A stretch of DNA of 64,000 bases. It comes from Lingula anatina. Its lineage: Eukaryota; Brachiopoda; Lingulata; Lingulida; Lingulidae. Shown piece by piece: positions 47,205 to 61,300 of this stretch. The stretch lies in assembly GCF_001039355.2 (NCBI RefSeq), contig NW_019775937.1:1-64000 (forward strand), in the 5' to 3' direction. Numbering within the stretch: the first letter of the stretch is position 1; every line of letters begins with the position of its first letter. The notes below the pieces were generated by a model. The model had not been told where the DNA came from and did not search any database. It saw only the letters and a program-made list of their open reading frames with translations. Made by a program: the position numbers and the translations under genes.

Positions 47205-50200
47205 GGTGTCGCTCCCTCTCTCTAGAAAACTCCTGCTTGCACTTAAATATGTATTTAATCTAAAAAATTGGTACCTTTAAATTTTTTCTGACAAAACCTA
47301 GAGACAGCAACTGTCACATTTGGCCTCTTTATACTATGTATATGACAAAGGTTGTGGTCATCAGAAGATTAATTGTCAAACTTTCAATTATTAGCACCAT
47401 TTCTAGTGTTATGCCCAGTGAATAAGATTTCCTTTTTAGTCTCAACAGGGGAGTGATTTCAATTTAGGCTTTGTAAAGAATTTTATCTGCCTTAATCAAA
47501 GGTTCATCACCTCTATTGGGGAACTTAAAGCTACTCCAGTTTCATAACTGGAGGCTAGAACTTGTTGTTATGTTTGGCATCACCTGGTGTCCCTTGATTA
47601 TTTTTGCGGGGCAGGAATGAACTCAAAAGTCTGTTTAGACTGCTAGCAACTTTGGTTGTAAATTCCATAAGAGCTGGATTAACGTGTGGACTAAGTTAAA
47701 GAAGTAATAAGATTGTCCAATGAATTTTTACATTGCTTGGTAGTTAACAAAAAATAACAAAATAAAAATAACCCACAGGTGAGTTTTAAGAAAGTTGATA
47801 TAGGTATGCAGGTAGATAGGAAATGGGCTGAATTTTAGAGTCCCATTATTTGGTTTTCAAAAATAAAAAAAGAACTTTGGTAGGTCAGGTGATATGCTGA
47901 TTTTCACCATTATAGTTAATACTACCAGCACTACCAGCACATACCCCTGGTGTGTTTATTGTATACAGAAAACAGCATGAAAGGTGTTAGTAGAAAAAAG
48001 ATTTTCTCTCCTTGGTGATTATTTTATGTCACACTTCATACAGGTATTTATAACAGGGTGAAGCTAGAATAGAAAGAGTTTAAATTGGTAAAAGTTTTGT
48101 GATAAGGAGGTCAGAAGATGTATTTGATATCAGTGTCACTGTGACAGTGGTTTCTGTTATTTCCCATTGACTTATTTATTCGTTTAATTCTATTTATTTG
48201 TTTGCCCTCCTTTTAGTGAATGTATCAAAGTTAAATCTTTTTATAAAAAGACTTACAGACCAGTCTATCAATTCTTACTGTGATGACTGGCCACAAGTCA
48301 GAGGCAGTAAGTGACCAGATCATTGTCAATGTTTGCTGTCTCCTGTCCTAACAATCTAATATATAAAGAACTGACAGTGAAGGGACATCATTTACCCATT
48401 GTTGTTACTGATACATAATCCTTCCAATCCCTTCTATCAGTGTCCTACTATATCACTGCTATTCCACTAAAATATATATCTGGCAGACAATCTATGTCAT
48501 ATATTTTAGAGCTGACTATTGCTGTCACTTATGTGAATCAAGCACTGAGTATTGGCCATGGACTCGAGCTTTTTATTAAAGTATTATTTACTTTTATCAT
48601 ATTGAGTTTCTACAATATGAGTAATTCTAACTTTACTTTTACTATAGGTCTATCATTATCTAAAGGAAACTTTTGTTTGTTTGAAACTCTGGATTTTTTT
48701 AATGAAACACTCACTACTTAAAGAATTCTCTTTTGAATTGGCCAGGTTTGGGGATGTCGTGATTTGGGTTGCCATGAGGAAACCAATCCAAGTTTCCAAA
48801 GCTACAAACAGATTGAAATCTGAGTGCCATTGACTTTCATGTACATTTTCAGCTTGTCTGTCATATTTTAAACATTATCCTACTAAATATTGATAATATA
48901 TAGTGGCTGTATGAAACAAACAGATCAAGGTCGTAAAATTTAAAAAACCTGAAAATTTGACTTTAAAATTATCATTTATTTATGTTATGGACATGAGTCA
49001 TATGATTCTGCCATGCAGAACCACATAGCAATAATTAATGAGGATGACATTGCAGGGATTGTCTTGTTTTAATGTTAATAGCAGTGTGACATGCATTTAG
49101 CCACAAATAGGAAACAGAGCCTGGTAGTAGCATAGGCACAGTACATGGACAGAGAATATAACCACAGCATTTATGCATGAGAGGTAGAAATTATTGTGAT
49201 AATGATCTGATTGGCTCATCTTGGAATGTGCGTCAGGGTTGGATCTTTATAAAAATTATTTTCCGGGACTTGTCGCCACCTCTGCATCAATGGCCATCTT
49301 CCGCTGTTGATTTATGTAATTAATTGCTGTAAGTCCTTTGAGATAAGAATGTCATTTTTATCTTTGATGATATTTAATGTCTGTCACCTGTCACCATGAC
49401 GTGATGAAAGTGCCGCATCTCAATGGCAGCACTTTGCAGATTGGACTCATGATGTAAGACGAGAGATTAATATTTTGGTATTCCTTTGAGAGCTGTCTTA
49501 ATATAAGGAACGCCAGAGAGATCAGTTGTGAAGAACATTTTGCTCACTGACATTGAACTGATACTGTATTTTTTCACAAACTTGTGTCACCTGATTTATC
49601 ATACTTTCAGCAAAATCTCTTTGTTAAACAACAAAGTATAAAGTAAAGAACCAGTTAAAACCACAGAAATACAGGTGACATTGTCTTCCTATATTTTCAC
49701 ACAAATCCTCCCATCCCATCAGCTTATATAAGTAACTGCCAAGATAGGTGCTTCTTTATTTTCTGAAATAAAACAGGAGAAAAACTTGTTAAAGTCTTGG
49801 AACAGTAATCAGGCACAGAAACAGAGGTGATATTTTTTTGTCTAGTCCTAAATATTTACCCATACATCGGGACATCTTGCCATCAAATTAACTACCTGTG
49901 TGATGTGTTACCCCCAGTTTGTATATATATGAACAAAGGAGAACAAAATGAACTTGTCTGAGTTTACAAGACTATTGAAGAAGGTGCTAAGATAATAGGA
50001 TGGTCTAGTCTGTCCAGAGGAACCAGAACTACACTGTATCACAATGAAGACAATTAAAACTGTCTGTCTAGTCCTGAACATCTCATAACAATAAACTTAA
50101 GATAATTTAAAAAACAATTTGTCTGGTTCCACTTCTCCATGTTGGCACCCCAGAGACTGGCCTAATTGATGTCCTAAACCATTAAGTGAATTCTCCAACA

Positions 50201-53200
50201 TATGTGTGTGATGCCATCTTGTTATTAAGATGTTGGCCCATCCTTAATTAATAGCCCGGAATTGGTTGAGTGGACCAGGGGTGGACGGTGACCATCTTCT
50301 GATATATCTGAAAGCGTCCCTGGTATCTGATGATGATTAAGAGGATATTAAGATATTGGTGATGGGTCATTTTCATTAGGGGATTTTTTTCTTGTGTGAA
50401 GCAGGAAGCCAAAGGGAGAGGCGGAAAAAGAGGTTGAATTGCTTTAAGATTATTAAGGTAGGCTTAATTTTCAACAAGTTTTTTTTCTTGCCATTGTATT
50501 TTTTCAGTGACATAATGTAGGCAATAGTTGTTTTTATGTGTTAGACAGATGGTAACTTGTGTGCATGTGCTTTTGTGAATTTTTTCCTTTTTTATCATGG
50601 ACATTATAAATTGAATATGGTACCTTATGCAGTATGGTATATTTATATAGGATGAGGAATAGGCCATTAAGTAGTTTAAAAGATTTTCATTATTAGGTTT
50701 TAGGAAGCACACACTTACAAAATGATATGATAAAGAAAATGTACAGAAAGTAATTGATATTTTATTTTACTTCTTACTCTCCAGATCATTTAAACTAATT
50801 AAATTATTAAAATAGTCATTTTAAATAAAGGAGCTGCGATTTAAAATATAATTGAGAAAATGTGACACATTTAAAACATCAGTGAGGATGCATACACATG
50901 TACAGTATATGCTGCATGCTACAGATTCATGGCTCTTATATGCTTAATTGAATAAACAAACTGCCAATAACTGACATCTTAACAGACAGTTTGGACCATT
51001 TACCAGTTTGCTGAGTAAATTAGACCACACTTCAGATTGACACAATTTTATTATATTGAACATACCTGTCTCTGGGCCCCTTTTCAGCAAATATAGACCT
51101 TTGAAATGGATTTCTAATATTTCATCATAGTTTTTTAATTCTTGGCCAGATAAAAGTTGTGGTCTGGGGGCTTTTATCATTACTGATATTTTGTAGTAAT
51201 TATATGTCATAGTATAATTACCCTTTATTAATCCACCAACAGCTCCTCAATGTTCACCAAACCCCCGTAGCTCCAGTAGCGGAGGCACGAAGTCAGGCAC
51301 ACGCACTGATTACAATACGTCTCCTCTGAAGGAATAATTAATATATGGGGCACAGGTAATATTGGATAATTATCTGGTCAAGATGGGAGGATAATAAGGC
51401 ACCGTAGCCTACCTAGCTCCCTCTGGGATGCATGTTAATGGTGGCACTAGACCGAATAATAGTTTGAATAGGAACTGTTAGGTAGCGTTAGAGGATGGGC
51501 AGATTTTATTAAGGGAGAGACAATGGGAATTATAACTTAAACTCTTCAAATGCCTCACTTCCATCATTTAATTGAATCAAAGAATAAATTTATTTTTTAT
51601 CTGAAAAATTTACATCAGATGTGCATGTAATGGGGAAAAAAGTCAGTTTGAATTCAAATTTAAGTGACATATTTTTCTCTCCTACTCCTCTCCCCAAAAG
51701 AGATATGGCCTCATTTCTGCTCAGGTAAGCCTATTCTATTGTAAAGCAGCAAGGTGTGTATAGCCGGTGGGTATTTAGGTGGAACATGTGGCCGGGACGC
51801 ATGGGGGCGACGACAGAAATGATCCTAGGACAAAAACTCAGCACCATGGCGTTTTAAGAAACTCGTTGACATTGTGTGTAGTGTTAGAGTAGTGTAGATA
51901 GCAGGCAGCGTGGTGTCTACGGTGTGAACAAGCTGGGAGAGGTCAGTAACGACAGCATAACCCGATAAAAAATTATGGTGGAAGTTTCATTAACTTGAGA
52001 TACAATTGTAGGTAGGTAGGTGGAGAATGTTTACAGAGAAACTGATTCATGGAACAGTGTGGTAGATCTGCTACTTATTATTCATACATGCCATAGTAAT
52101 ATGTAAACAGTTTAAAACATACTGTGAAAAAATAACATAAGAGCAGTCTCTTTAAATTCGGCATTTTAAATAGATAACATAAGTTATAGGTGCACGAACA
52201 GGATATTTATTGGTTTGTGTTAATTCAATTGTGGTATAGCGGAACTGAATCACTGTCAATCCTTACTACGTGTTCATAGATACTACCTGTATTTTACCAG
52301 TATATTTATTATATGGATATGTATATATACATAGACATTAAATTAAGGGCAGTGGAATTCAGCCTTAAATGAATGAGGCTAGAGGTAAGTGAGGCCACCT
52401 TATTTAGCTACAAGGGCAAAGTAAACAAAGGAAAGGCATGATTGTTTACTTTCATTTAAATAGGTGTGATTCTTTTGAAAGGGTAATATGATGTTAATGT
52501 TTTCAACTGTGCTCTGTTTGGTCTCAGTGCAGGTCTCTATTGAAAGTTCAGTTGAATGCACTGACATGTAGATTACTCAAGTGAAAGCTTTAGTTTTTAT
52601 CAGTACAACAGTAGTCGACCTGATGCCTTACATGCAACATGCGGGTTTGAAATTGGATTAATTTATGAGGATATACAAGTGAACAGTAAAGAGGGAAAGA
52701 ATATAAAACTGCTAGTGCACTCATTTATTTTTCGAATAGACCATTTCAGATTGAATGTCATTCAAAATCTCTGTCACGTACTCCCCATAGACCAGTTTTC
52801 TTTTTGAAATTTGAAAAAAAAGTAATGAATAATTTATACGTTAGCGAGCACCTTGCATAGTGATTGTTGTAGTCCTGGAGTTGACAGCCTACTTTGCCAT
52901 AATCAATGAGAAAAAAAATATGAATACAAACATTTGAAAGAATCTGTGAAATTAATTTTGAAATAGACTGTTTTCTTCTGGATAAATCAGCTGTACAATT
53001 TAAAAGGCCTGTGTATGTAACAGACAGGTGTCGGGTTGGAAGTGTTGGAGGGTTTCCTCTCTCTCTCTCACCAGCTGCCTTTGCCTGCAGGGCTGAAACA
53101 GCCAGTATTAAACATCGGGATTTCAGGCATCATATTCAAGCACACTTACTAATTAATACTTCTAGTTTACATTAAGGGTTAGCAACATTAGAGGAACACT

Positions 53201-54536
53201 GCCACAGAAAGGGATTTGCTATCACAATATTATATGACAAGGGTTGGAGAAGTCTGAGTTGTTGGCTATAATAGAAAACTGGAGTGAAAAGGTAAAAAAG
53301 ATTAATGAAGGGGTCTCTTACTCTAATCTTTACACTTAATCCTACCCCTGGGGATACTGCTGGAGACTTAGGGGGTGGTGTTGGATTTGCTGGAAGAAAG
53401 GACACAGAGCAGGCTGAAGATGTTGCCATAGGTACAGAGTAGAAATAGGGGCAATCCTGGGTTTTTTCTTTGTGATTTACCTCACTTTTGAACACTGAAC
53501 TAAAAAGTATACCTATCACTTGTTTTAATTTAAGTTTTGCAACGAAACATTTTAACATGTGAATGCCAAAAAAATAATTTTGTGAAGACTTATGTATGGT
53601 AAAACCTGATTAAAGATTAAGAAAAATGAACGACCCCCCCCCCTTTGAGCCTCCCCTTTACCAACCCTGCCATTGCTTCGACCCCTTCCCCCCAGCTGTG
53701 AGGTACTGTTAACCCTGAATAGAGGAGCTCTTACCTGTGATAATGAATCCTCTCTTAAGAAGAACTCCAACATGTAGGCACAAACACTCCTGATTTCAGT
53801 ACAAAATGGTTTAAGACTCTCTCCAATAATTGAAAAAAAGTAGTTTTGAATTGCAGAGTAATGTTACAGGAAATACAACTTGTTATATCTTGGGCAAGCA
53901 TTCTGCTTATTGATCAGGTAAAATATGAGCTGTAGTCTTAATTCCATGTTGGCTGTAACAGGTAAGCTGAAGTTCTCTCACAATGTTAATTTGATTATAA
54001 TTTTAATTATTGAAATAATATTATGCATCTAAATGAATAAGTAATATAGGAACTAGTTATGTATAATATCAAAACAGTTATCAAAATAGTTATGATCAAC
54101 AACTTGGTGACCAAAACAAATCATTAAACGCATTAGACCTGATAATTGTGATGGAAAGAGGCACACAATTATTTTTGTTTAAACACCTGTTAATAAAACT
54201 GTTAATTCTGTGATAATGCAACAAGTTTACTGCCCACCCAAGACATCACACCTCATAATTGACCACCTCAGCCAGATGACCAGAAATGACCAAATGTTTG
54301 TCTCCATAGAGCAGGTAGTGGTTCACACCTAGGACAGGTGAAGTGGACTTAGAGTGGACATTAGTGGTAATGAAGTAGTTTGACCAACACTTATATTATG
54401 CAGTGCAGCAGTGCACAGATTAAGGCACTCGTCTCACAGTGTGAAATGAAAAACTTTGCAGAACAAGTGTAAGGCACAGGACGGTAACATCTGTAGATGG
54501 AATAGAGATAGGCCAGGTAAATAAAGAGCACCCCTT

Positions 54537-54692
54537 CAGGGGTGGATTTAGGCTGTCTTCTGGGTCTTCCAGAACACAGTCAGATTTTTAAGTTTACATT
54601 GATGGATATGTAATTTTTTTCTGTGGGAATTAGGATGGATCAACAAAGATAATTTGGAAGACTGTCAGAAAATATATCTGGATCCACACTTG
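54537..54692. mobile_element. CAGGGGCGGAT-ended MITE, copy 2
   Basis: 156 bp, same orientation as 40388-40555. It shares the left half to TTTACATTG and the right half from GGATGGATCAACAAAGATAA onward; the middle is deleted or diverged. The ends are decayed (CAGGGGTGGAT and ATCCACACTTG), but the 5-bp duplication CCCTT is intact (54532-54536 and 54693-54697). Confidence 0.9.
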
Positions 54693-54697
54693 CCCTT

Positions 54698-57600
54698 CGT
54701 AACTCCCCATGTCTCTCATCACAATGGTTACAACCCTCTCTATACCTCTACCTGCAATTAACAGTACTTACCCATTATCACCAGGGCTCTAACGGGACGC
54801 AGATTACAGGTGACTTTTAGGGAGCTCCGGCGTCCCTTCCCCAGTCACATTTGTTCTCAGGTAATTAAGTGAATTAACACAGAGTTTGCTTGGAAATTGG
54901 TCTTGTTTCCCACTCCAGGAAGTATTCAGAACACTTGCGTCTCTGTTGACCATTTGTTCTGTTACACCTGGATTACCTGTGGTTTCCTTATTCTCAGGTT
55001 AAGGCTATTTGTCTCACCTGTAGTAATTAGCAATCTGTTTCTGTGGCTGAGGGCAGATTAACTGAGCAGTAATAGAATTATTTGATTTTTTCCATATAAT
55101 AATGAATGAAATACTTGTGTCTCTACTGGGTATATTAAATTATGATACTTAAAAAAAAGAAAAAAATTATCAGCCTTGTATCCTTGTCATGGATATTGAT
55201 GATAAATACTGAAAAAAGAAAAATAACAATATTATTGAACCAACTAAATGTCAAGGCAGACAAATACATGCAAAAAAGGAATCTTTCAATTTGATTTGTT
55301 TCTCTATGAGCAAATAATCAATAAAAAAACTGAATGCACCATTGGGGTTTCCCAATTTTTTTTGCACCATTATGAGCACACGTCATAGTTGATATTGCTA
55401 TTCACCTTTTTCCTGACTTTACTGTTGGACATATTGTATGAAGTTGGACTGAGAAAGGCCTCTAAATGGTAAAAGACCAGGGGTCAGTTATTATAGAGAC
55501 ACTGGGGTGACCAAGGGACAGTGATTACAAGAGGAGTGACCACTCCCCACAGTTGGAGTGGTTTGATCCCACTGAGCAGAAAACTGCCTGATGTTGTAAC
55601 GCAACTGCTTCCTAATACGCTAATGGCATGCTTAACTCGGGGATGTTGTTTTGGAGTCTTATCAGACTAAAATATAACATTTCCACCAATAACAATCCAG
55701 CACTGTTTTTGCTCTTGACGTAATTACTCTAATTTTGGCTTGCGAAGTGTAATCAAGTCAAGAGTTTTTGCATTTAAGGGTTTAAAATGGCAGAAGAACT
55801 TGCTCTATATATGAGAGTTTGTGTAACAACATCTCGAGGAATTAACGCCACAATTAAATCAGTGAATCCGTTGAGCGGCCATTGTCCACCAGCGTAGGTG
55901 GTAGCTCTGAAGCCTGGCAGGTAGTCACTTTCACAATAACCTTAACAACCCATGGCACAGGGCCCTAACTGAATTATACCAAGGCTAGGTTATGGAGCCG
56001 AAGAAGCCATTTGCAATATCCATGTTCAGTGTCCCATGCAATTCACATAGAGACTAAGGAGAGGATAATCTGAAGGTTTCTAAACATTCATTAAGAAAGG
56101 ATTAGGACCACTGCTAGCCTGCTTGGGTGATTTTCAAAGCCAAAGGGAACATAACGGTGCTGACTTTTGTACCAAGAAGAGCAAGAAAAGTCAGCCCTTT
56201 TCAGTATTGATGGTTTTATCATAAAGAAAGGCACAATACTTGGGGCTTTTCTATGTGCTATTGCTGTTTGCCATATGTGATATGTGGAGAGAGGATGGAC
56301 ACCAAAGGCAGGTGGTAGAGACACAGAGAGACAACGAAAGAGATGAGAAAGCATCTTCTGTTACTGGATGGTGAGACCACTGCTGTAGTTTTTACTGTGA
56401 GATTTGCTGGAAATTTATTGAGAATACTTTATGTGTTTAGCAGTGAAACAAACATCAGTCAGAAGGGAGACAACACGTAGTATATAATGCTAGGCCCAGG
56501 TTTTTGATTTTGGCTATTACAGTATTGGTGAGTACACTTTTTCGAAGCTAGTTTGAAGTTATTCAAAGATGCAGTTGATTGTTTTTGACAGCATATTTAA
56601 TCCTGCTGCAAAGGCCAGAAGCTCATAGCAATTGTAAGGAATGCAATATTTATATTCACATGTCCATTTCACCATATGTTCAAAGGGAAAAATTAGCTTT
56701 ATTTTCAGGCTTTTTCCAATGAAAAATGCATCAGATATTTCCTTTTTGGATAGTAAAATAGCAGAAAGCATCAATCCAGGTAGTTTAATATTGAAAACTT
56801 TGGTTTACATCATTCAATGAACTGGTACTATCAATATAAGATGAAGGATGGAGGAGAGTATGTAAGCTATGCTACTATGGTATTCCTGTAGTAAGATATA
56901 TATAGTGTGTGCTGATTTGATTTGAATATGTCTTTAGGTAGACTGGGAATACTACAGTAGTGAAATTGTTGTGCTCAATTGTTGGTGAATCAAGTAACAT
57001 TCTCAGCTGATATTTATTGTTAGTTGTGAATATAAGTAAAATTTGCAAGACATTTGCCGGTTTAATAATTGTAAGTTTGCGAAAGATACTAGAGGAGAAA
57101 CAGTACTGAGCTTAGAAACCAAAGTTTGTGTTGATAAATATTGGTAATAAGGTAAAATACCTGGGGTCTTGGCAGTATGGGATAAGGATGGACTGAAAAG
57201 TCGCCTTATATAAGAACCCTTATAGAAAAGAAAATGCATTCTTATTATCAGTTTTTTCTCTGACCATCACACAATGAATGCAGAGCACTGGCTACAAGAA
57301 AGTCATGACTCTGGTTAATTGTGGCACAGTTTTCATTAACTCAGTGTTTGTGTTTATAGTAAACATACATCTGTGCACTGAATTACTTGGAAACAGTCAT
57401 CTTATCCAAATATACAGAAGACCCACGCTATGGAATTGTCTATGGCATTTTAAAGGAAGCATGTGCTGAAATTTATTTTATGAAAACAATAGAAAATCAT
57501 GACATTAGCAAGGGTCAGATGTGACGTCTCTGTTTACATATTATTATCTTGTCATTAATGTAGTCATATTGACACAGTCAGATTTGTATAGATGTGCTTT

Positions 57601-60600
57601 CTTCTAAAGATGGAGGAGGAAGGGTAAAGAGTTTGTGTAAATGACTCTCACAGCCAGCACAAGTCGTGTTCAACGTGTTCGTCTCAATGCATCACATGCA
57701 AATGAAATATAGCCTAGACAGTGTGCTAAATTATTCATTTTTTATCCTTCCATTGTCCTGTCTGACTGAGAATGATTTAGAATACTTTTCATGTATCATG
57801 TTTTTTTTCTAATACACTTTTCCTCGTACTTTGCATTTTAGTATTGATTCCTGGCATTTTGACATGTTCTGATTTTAATAACATGTTAAACAAAAGAACT
57901 ACGCAGTTTGCCTAGAGCTGTTGCCAACTGTATTTTAGAGCAATGATGTTTAATTCAGTGAACATGAGTCTATACAATTTATTCCATTGATAAGTTGAAT
58001 ATGACATCATTGAGAATACTTATTCAGGTCCATGTTCTGTTTGATTTTCCTGGAGTTACCTCAAAAATAGTTTTTAAACCTGCTTAACCTTGTGATAAAG
58101 TAAAATGATTAATTTACTAGAAAATAAAAAACAAAATGTTAATAAAAAAAACTTCTGTGTACGTATCAGTGTCAGATCATAAGAAAATGTTTCCCGTCTT
58201 CATTATGATATTGTTATTTTACCTCTGGGGTTATCTATTTCACTCAGGGTAATTGCTCTGCACTCATTGTACTGTATTTATTATATAATCTCCACATTTT
58301 CATCATGAGCTAGGACATTATCATTAAACTTCACTAATCAAAATGTTCCTTGTTAGGTAATGGCACAATTGAATCAACTTATATCTCTAAGAATACATCT
58401 CATTCTCGTTTGGCCTTATCATTGCTAAAATGCAAATTATATTCCTCATTCTAAGAAAAGGAAAAATAATCCATGCCATTTTAAAACTTTTCCTTATCTC
58501 CTAAGTCAATGATAGTATGATAAGGTAGATATTGCCCACAGAAAAGTGCAAGGCTTAATCACAGTATGTTAATTTATCAGGGTTTATCAGCGAAGCAGTG
58601 GACCCACAGGTCTGTTCTAGAAGAAAACACAGTGAGATCATTTCCACTGATCTAGATCTAGGTGTGCTGATGTGTATGTGATTCTGTCTCAATCAGATCA
58701 GATCCTGGGTGAAGACATCCTGACTTTACTGTTACTATCTACACAGGGGTTTATCTGAGTGGGCAGAACAACACAGGCGTGACTCCCCCCTGATTGTCCA
58801 GTCTGGAGATAACGTCTCCTTCTCCCCCAGACCATTGTCCACTGTGAAGTCACAGGAGGGATGCGGAATCCCTATTATACTGATTAAACCAGTGGTCAGT
58901 TATTATCCCCCCTCCTCCATCCTCTGTCCAGGTATATCAGGTATGACCATCTCTGTGAGTGCAGCCTTAATGACTGGCCAGCACAAGCTGTATAGTAGCA
59001 AATATTTGATTGGCTGATTGGGATGTACTAGCTGCACATTATCCAATAAGAAAATTAGGGATGCTTTTGGATGACCAATCATGGGAGAGCTGTGTTTCTT
59101 AATACATTACTATTACTCTTTGGAAAGTGGTCATTTCTTGAAGGGGAGAGGCTGGAGAGGCTGGTTTAAATCAGATAGTAAGTACTGAAGTATATATGCT
59201 TAACTCAACATAGAAAATATTTCAATGGAATATATTTAAAATTAAAAAACAAAATTATTTTCATCAAATTACAATGGTCTAGTGGCTATCAGCTTGTTTA
59301 ATATATCTCCCAAGGTAGTGTAAAAGATTATTAATATTCCTCTCGGCTTCTCATGTTACCTTGTCCCCACCTTCTCTGGTTTTAATAGGGGGGCTTGTGG
59401 TGCGTTATGTCACATTTGTCTTCCTTAATAGTGACATTAGCCTGGCAAGATATGTGATTAAATACAGCAAAATAGTTCCACCATGTGCAAGGGAATAGAG
59501 AATAGAGTAAGGTGCACTGCAGAGCTGACCTTGCGTTGGGTAAGATTTTTTTTGTCGAAATTTCGAGAGGATATGGTTTTAAACAAAATAACTAAAATCC
59601 AAGTTTGGTCTGCAATTAAAGACAAAGATATCTGGTATGTTTCAGTTGAGGATAGATCTCAATAGTTTTAAATATTGAGTGCATTATTGCATCTCAGAAA
59701 ACAAGCCTTATGTATTCTTGAAATGAACTACTACTGATTAGCTGTAGTCAACCAGAAATTTAACTTTAAATCATGAAAATCTGATATTTGATATGATATT
59801 TGTTGATGTGTATCAAGACTTGAGCTTAGTTATTTCAGCAGTGTGGGTATAACCACAGCTGTAATTATGACCATTTAGATGTTGATATTTTGGTGAAAAG
59901 GTTCCCCCTTGAAAAGCTGAAAATATAGATACCCAGGACAAGTTAAAATTATTCAGTTTAAGAATATAATACTTGCCAAAAAAATTGTTGTCATTAAAAG
60001 ATGTTAGTATTTATTTTTGATATCATTTTACTTGATGGAAAAGGTTCTCAGTATCTAAGTCCTTTTAATTGTTTTGGAAAAACTCTTGCTTTACTCCAGA
60101 TTCTGTTTATTTTCAACCGCACAAAGAGCCACTTTGTCCTGATGTTATAAAGTTGCACAACTGTAAAATATTGTATTTGGTGAGGAGCATAGGTTATCTA
60201 CAATAAGACAAGTCAGCTGAACCAATTGTTGAGATTATGTTTGTAAAAAGAGAGCGAGAAAAAAGAAACCCATTGTGCTATCTCTAAAACAACAAGATGT
60301 GAACAGAAGAGCAAAAACAGCTGAGGAAAGATTTGATGGAAAACAGACATATCATGAGGCTGACTTGCTATTTCTCCTTGATTAGATATTTTGATATCAA
60401 AAACACAACAAAAAATTTTTATGATGTTATGTGTTACATGATAGTATTGATGAAAAATGTAACAATATCTGCCATTTTTCATCTAAAACTTGTTATTGAT
60501 AATAACTTATAGATGCTAACAATACTAGGCAGTTCTTCCCATGTTGTTTGTTAGAGGAATGAAAAACCACATTTATTAAGAGAAGAGTATTTAATAAACA

Positions 60601-61205
60601 CCAGCCTCTGTACTGGTAAATTGTTATGGTTTGAATTAGTCTCACCCTTTTCAGGGATTGAAAACAATTGGATTTGTTGGAGCAACATCACTTTGGGAGA
60701 GGGAGAGTGTGAGAGAATGGCCTTTTCGGTCTTTTCAATAAAAAAAAGGCCCGGCGTCAGTGTGTGTGTACGAGTGTGAAAGAGCAGATATGAAATTAAA
60801 AATTATTGTCAAGAGGTGTTCAGTGATGTAAAAGAAACATATTATGTATGTTTCCTCGCAGGTTAAATGTCAATCTCTGGAGAGAAGTGTTAAACAAGGC
60901 CTCATTACAATTCCTGTATATATAGATTGGTATCTGGAAGCTATCTATCTTTATGCATTTATTCATACATACAAAATGCATAATTAATAGATCATTTATT
61001 GTGTGAAAACTGCCTGATGTATAGTACAAAGTACATAAGGAAATAAAACTCCTCATTTAATATTTTTACATCATAGCTCTGTAAATATCATGTCATTTGT
61101 TCTAATGTTATATATTCTGAAAGCTAAGATATGTAAGAAATTATCCAAGCTGACAGATCAGTCGTAATGGTCTTAAAGGTTTCCTAATTCACTCTGTCCT
61201 TTCAG
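54698..61205. other. Noncoding, repeat-poor stretch
   Basis: No supportable exon. Two C-rich 40-50 bp patches near 58770-58840 stand out from the AT-rich background but carry no splice-bounded frame. Confidence 0.4.
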
Positions 61206-61300
61206 ATCACTTTGTAAGCATGGCAACCCAGTGAACGGAATGAGCCATTAAGAATTACCGTTTCCATGACAACCCAGAACACAGGATAAGAAAAAAGCAA
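61206..61300 (+). other. Candidate noncoding exon upstream of the Ig gene
   Basis: Bounded by a good acceptor with pyrimidine tract (CTGTCCTTTCAG ending at 61205) and a donor GCAA|GTAAGC at 61300. It has stops in all frames, so it could only be untranslated. It could splice to the acceptor at 62943. It contains two X-box-like sequences. Based on splice signals alone. Confidence 0.22.
61214..61227. promoter_or_regulatory. X-box-like site
   Basis: GTAAGCATGGCAAC has one mismatch to the RFX consensus. A weaker relative, GTTTCCATGACAAC, lies at 61260-61273. Confidence 0.25.

Larger units (their letters stand above)
40561..54531. other. Noncoding, repeat-poor stretch
   Basis: About 14 kb between the two copies of one MITE. 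It holds microsatellites listed separately and nothing that passes as an exon. A 128-codon minus-strand frame at 53172-53558 is proline-rich in its middle with no domain. Confidence 0.4.

Noticed and set aside
53172-53558. 128-codon minus-strand frame with a proline-rich middle
   Set aside because: No domain; the proline run comes from a C-rich patch and no splice context supports it.
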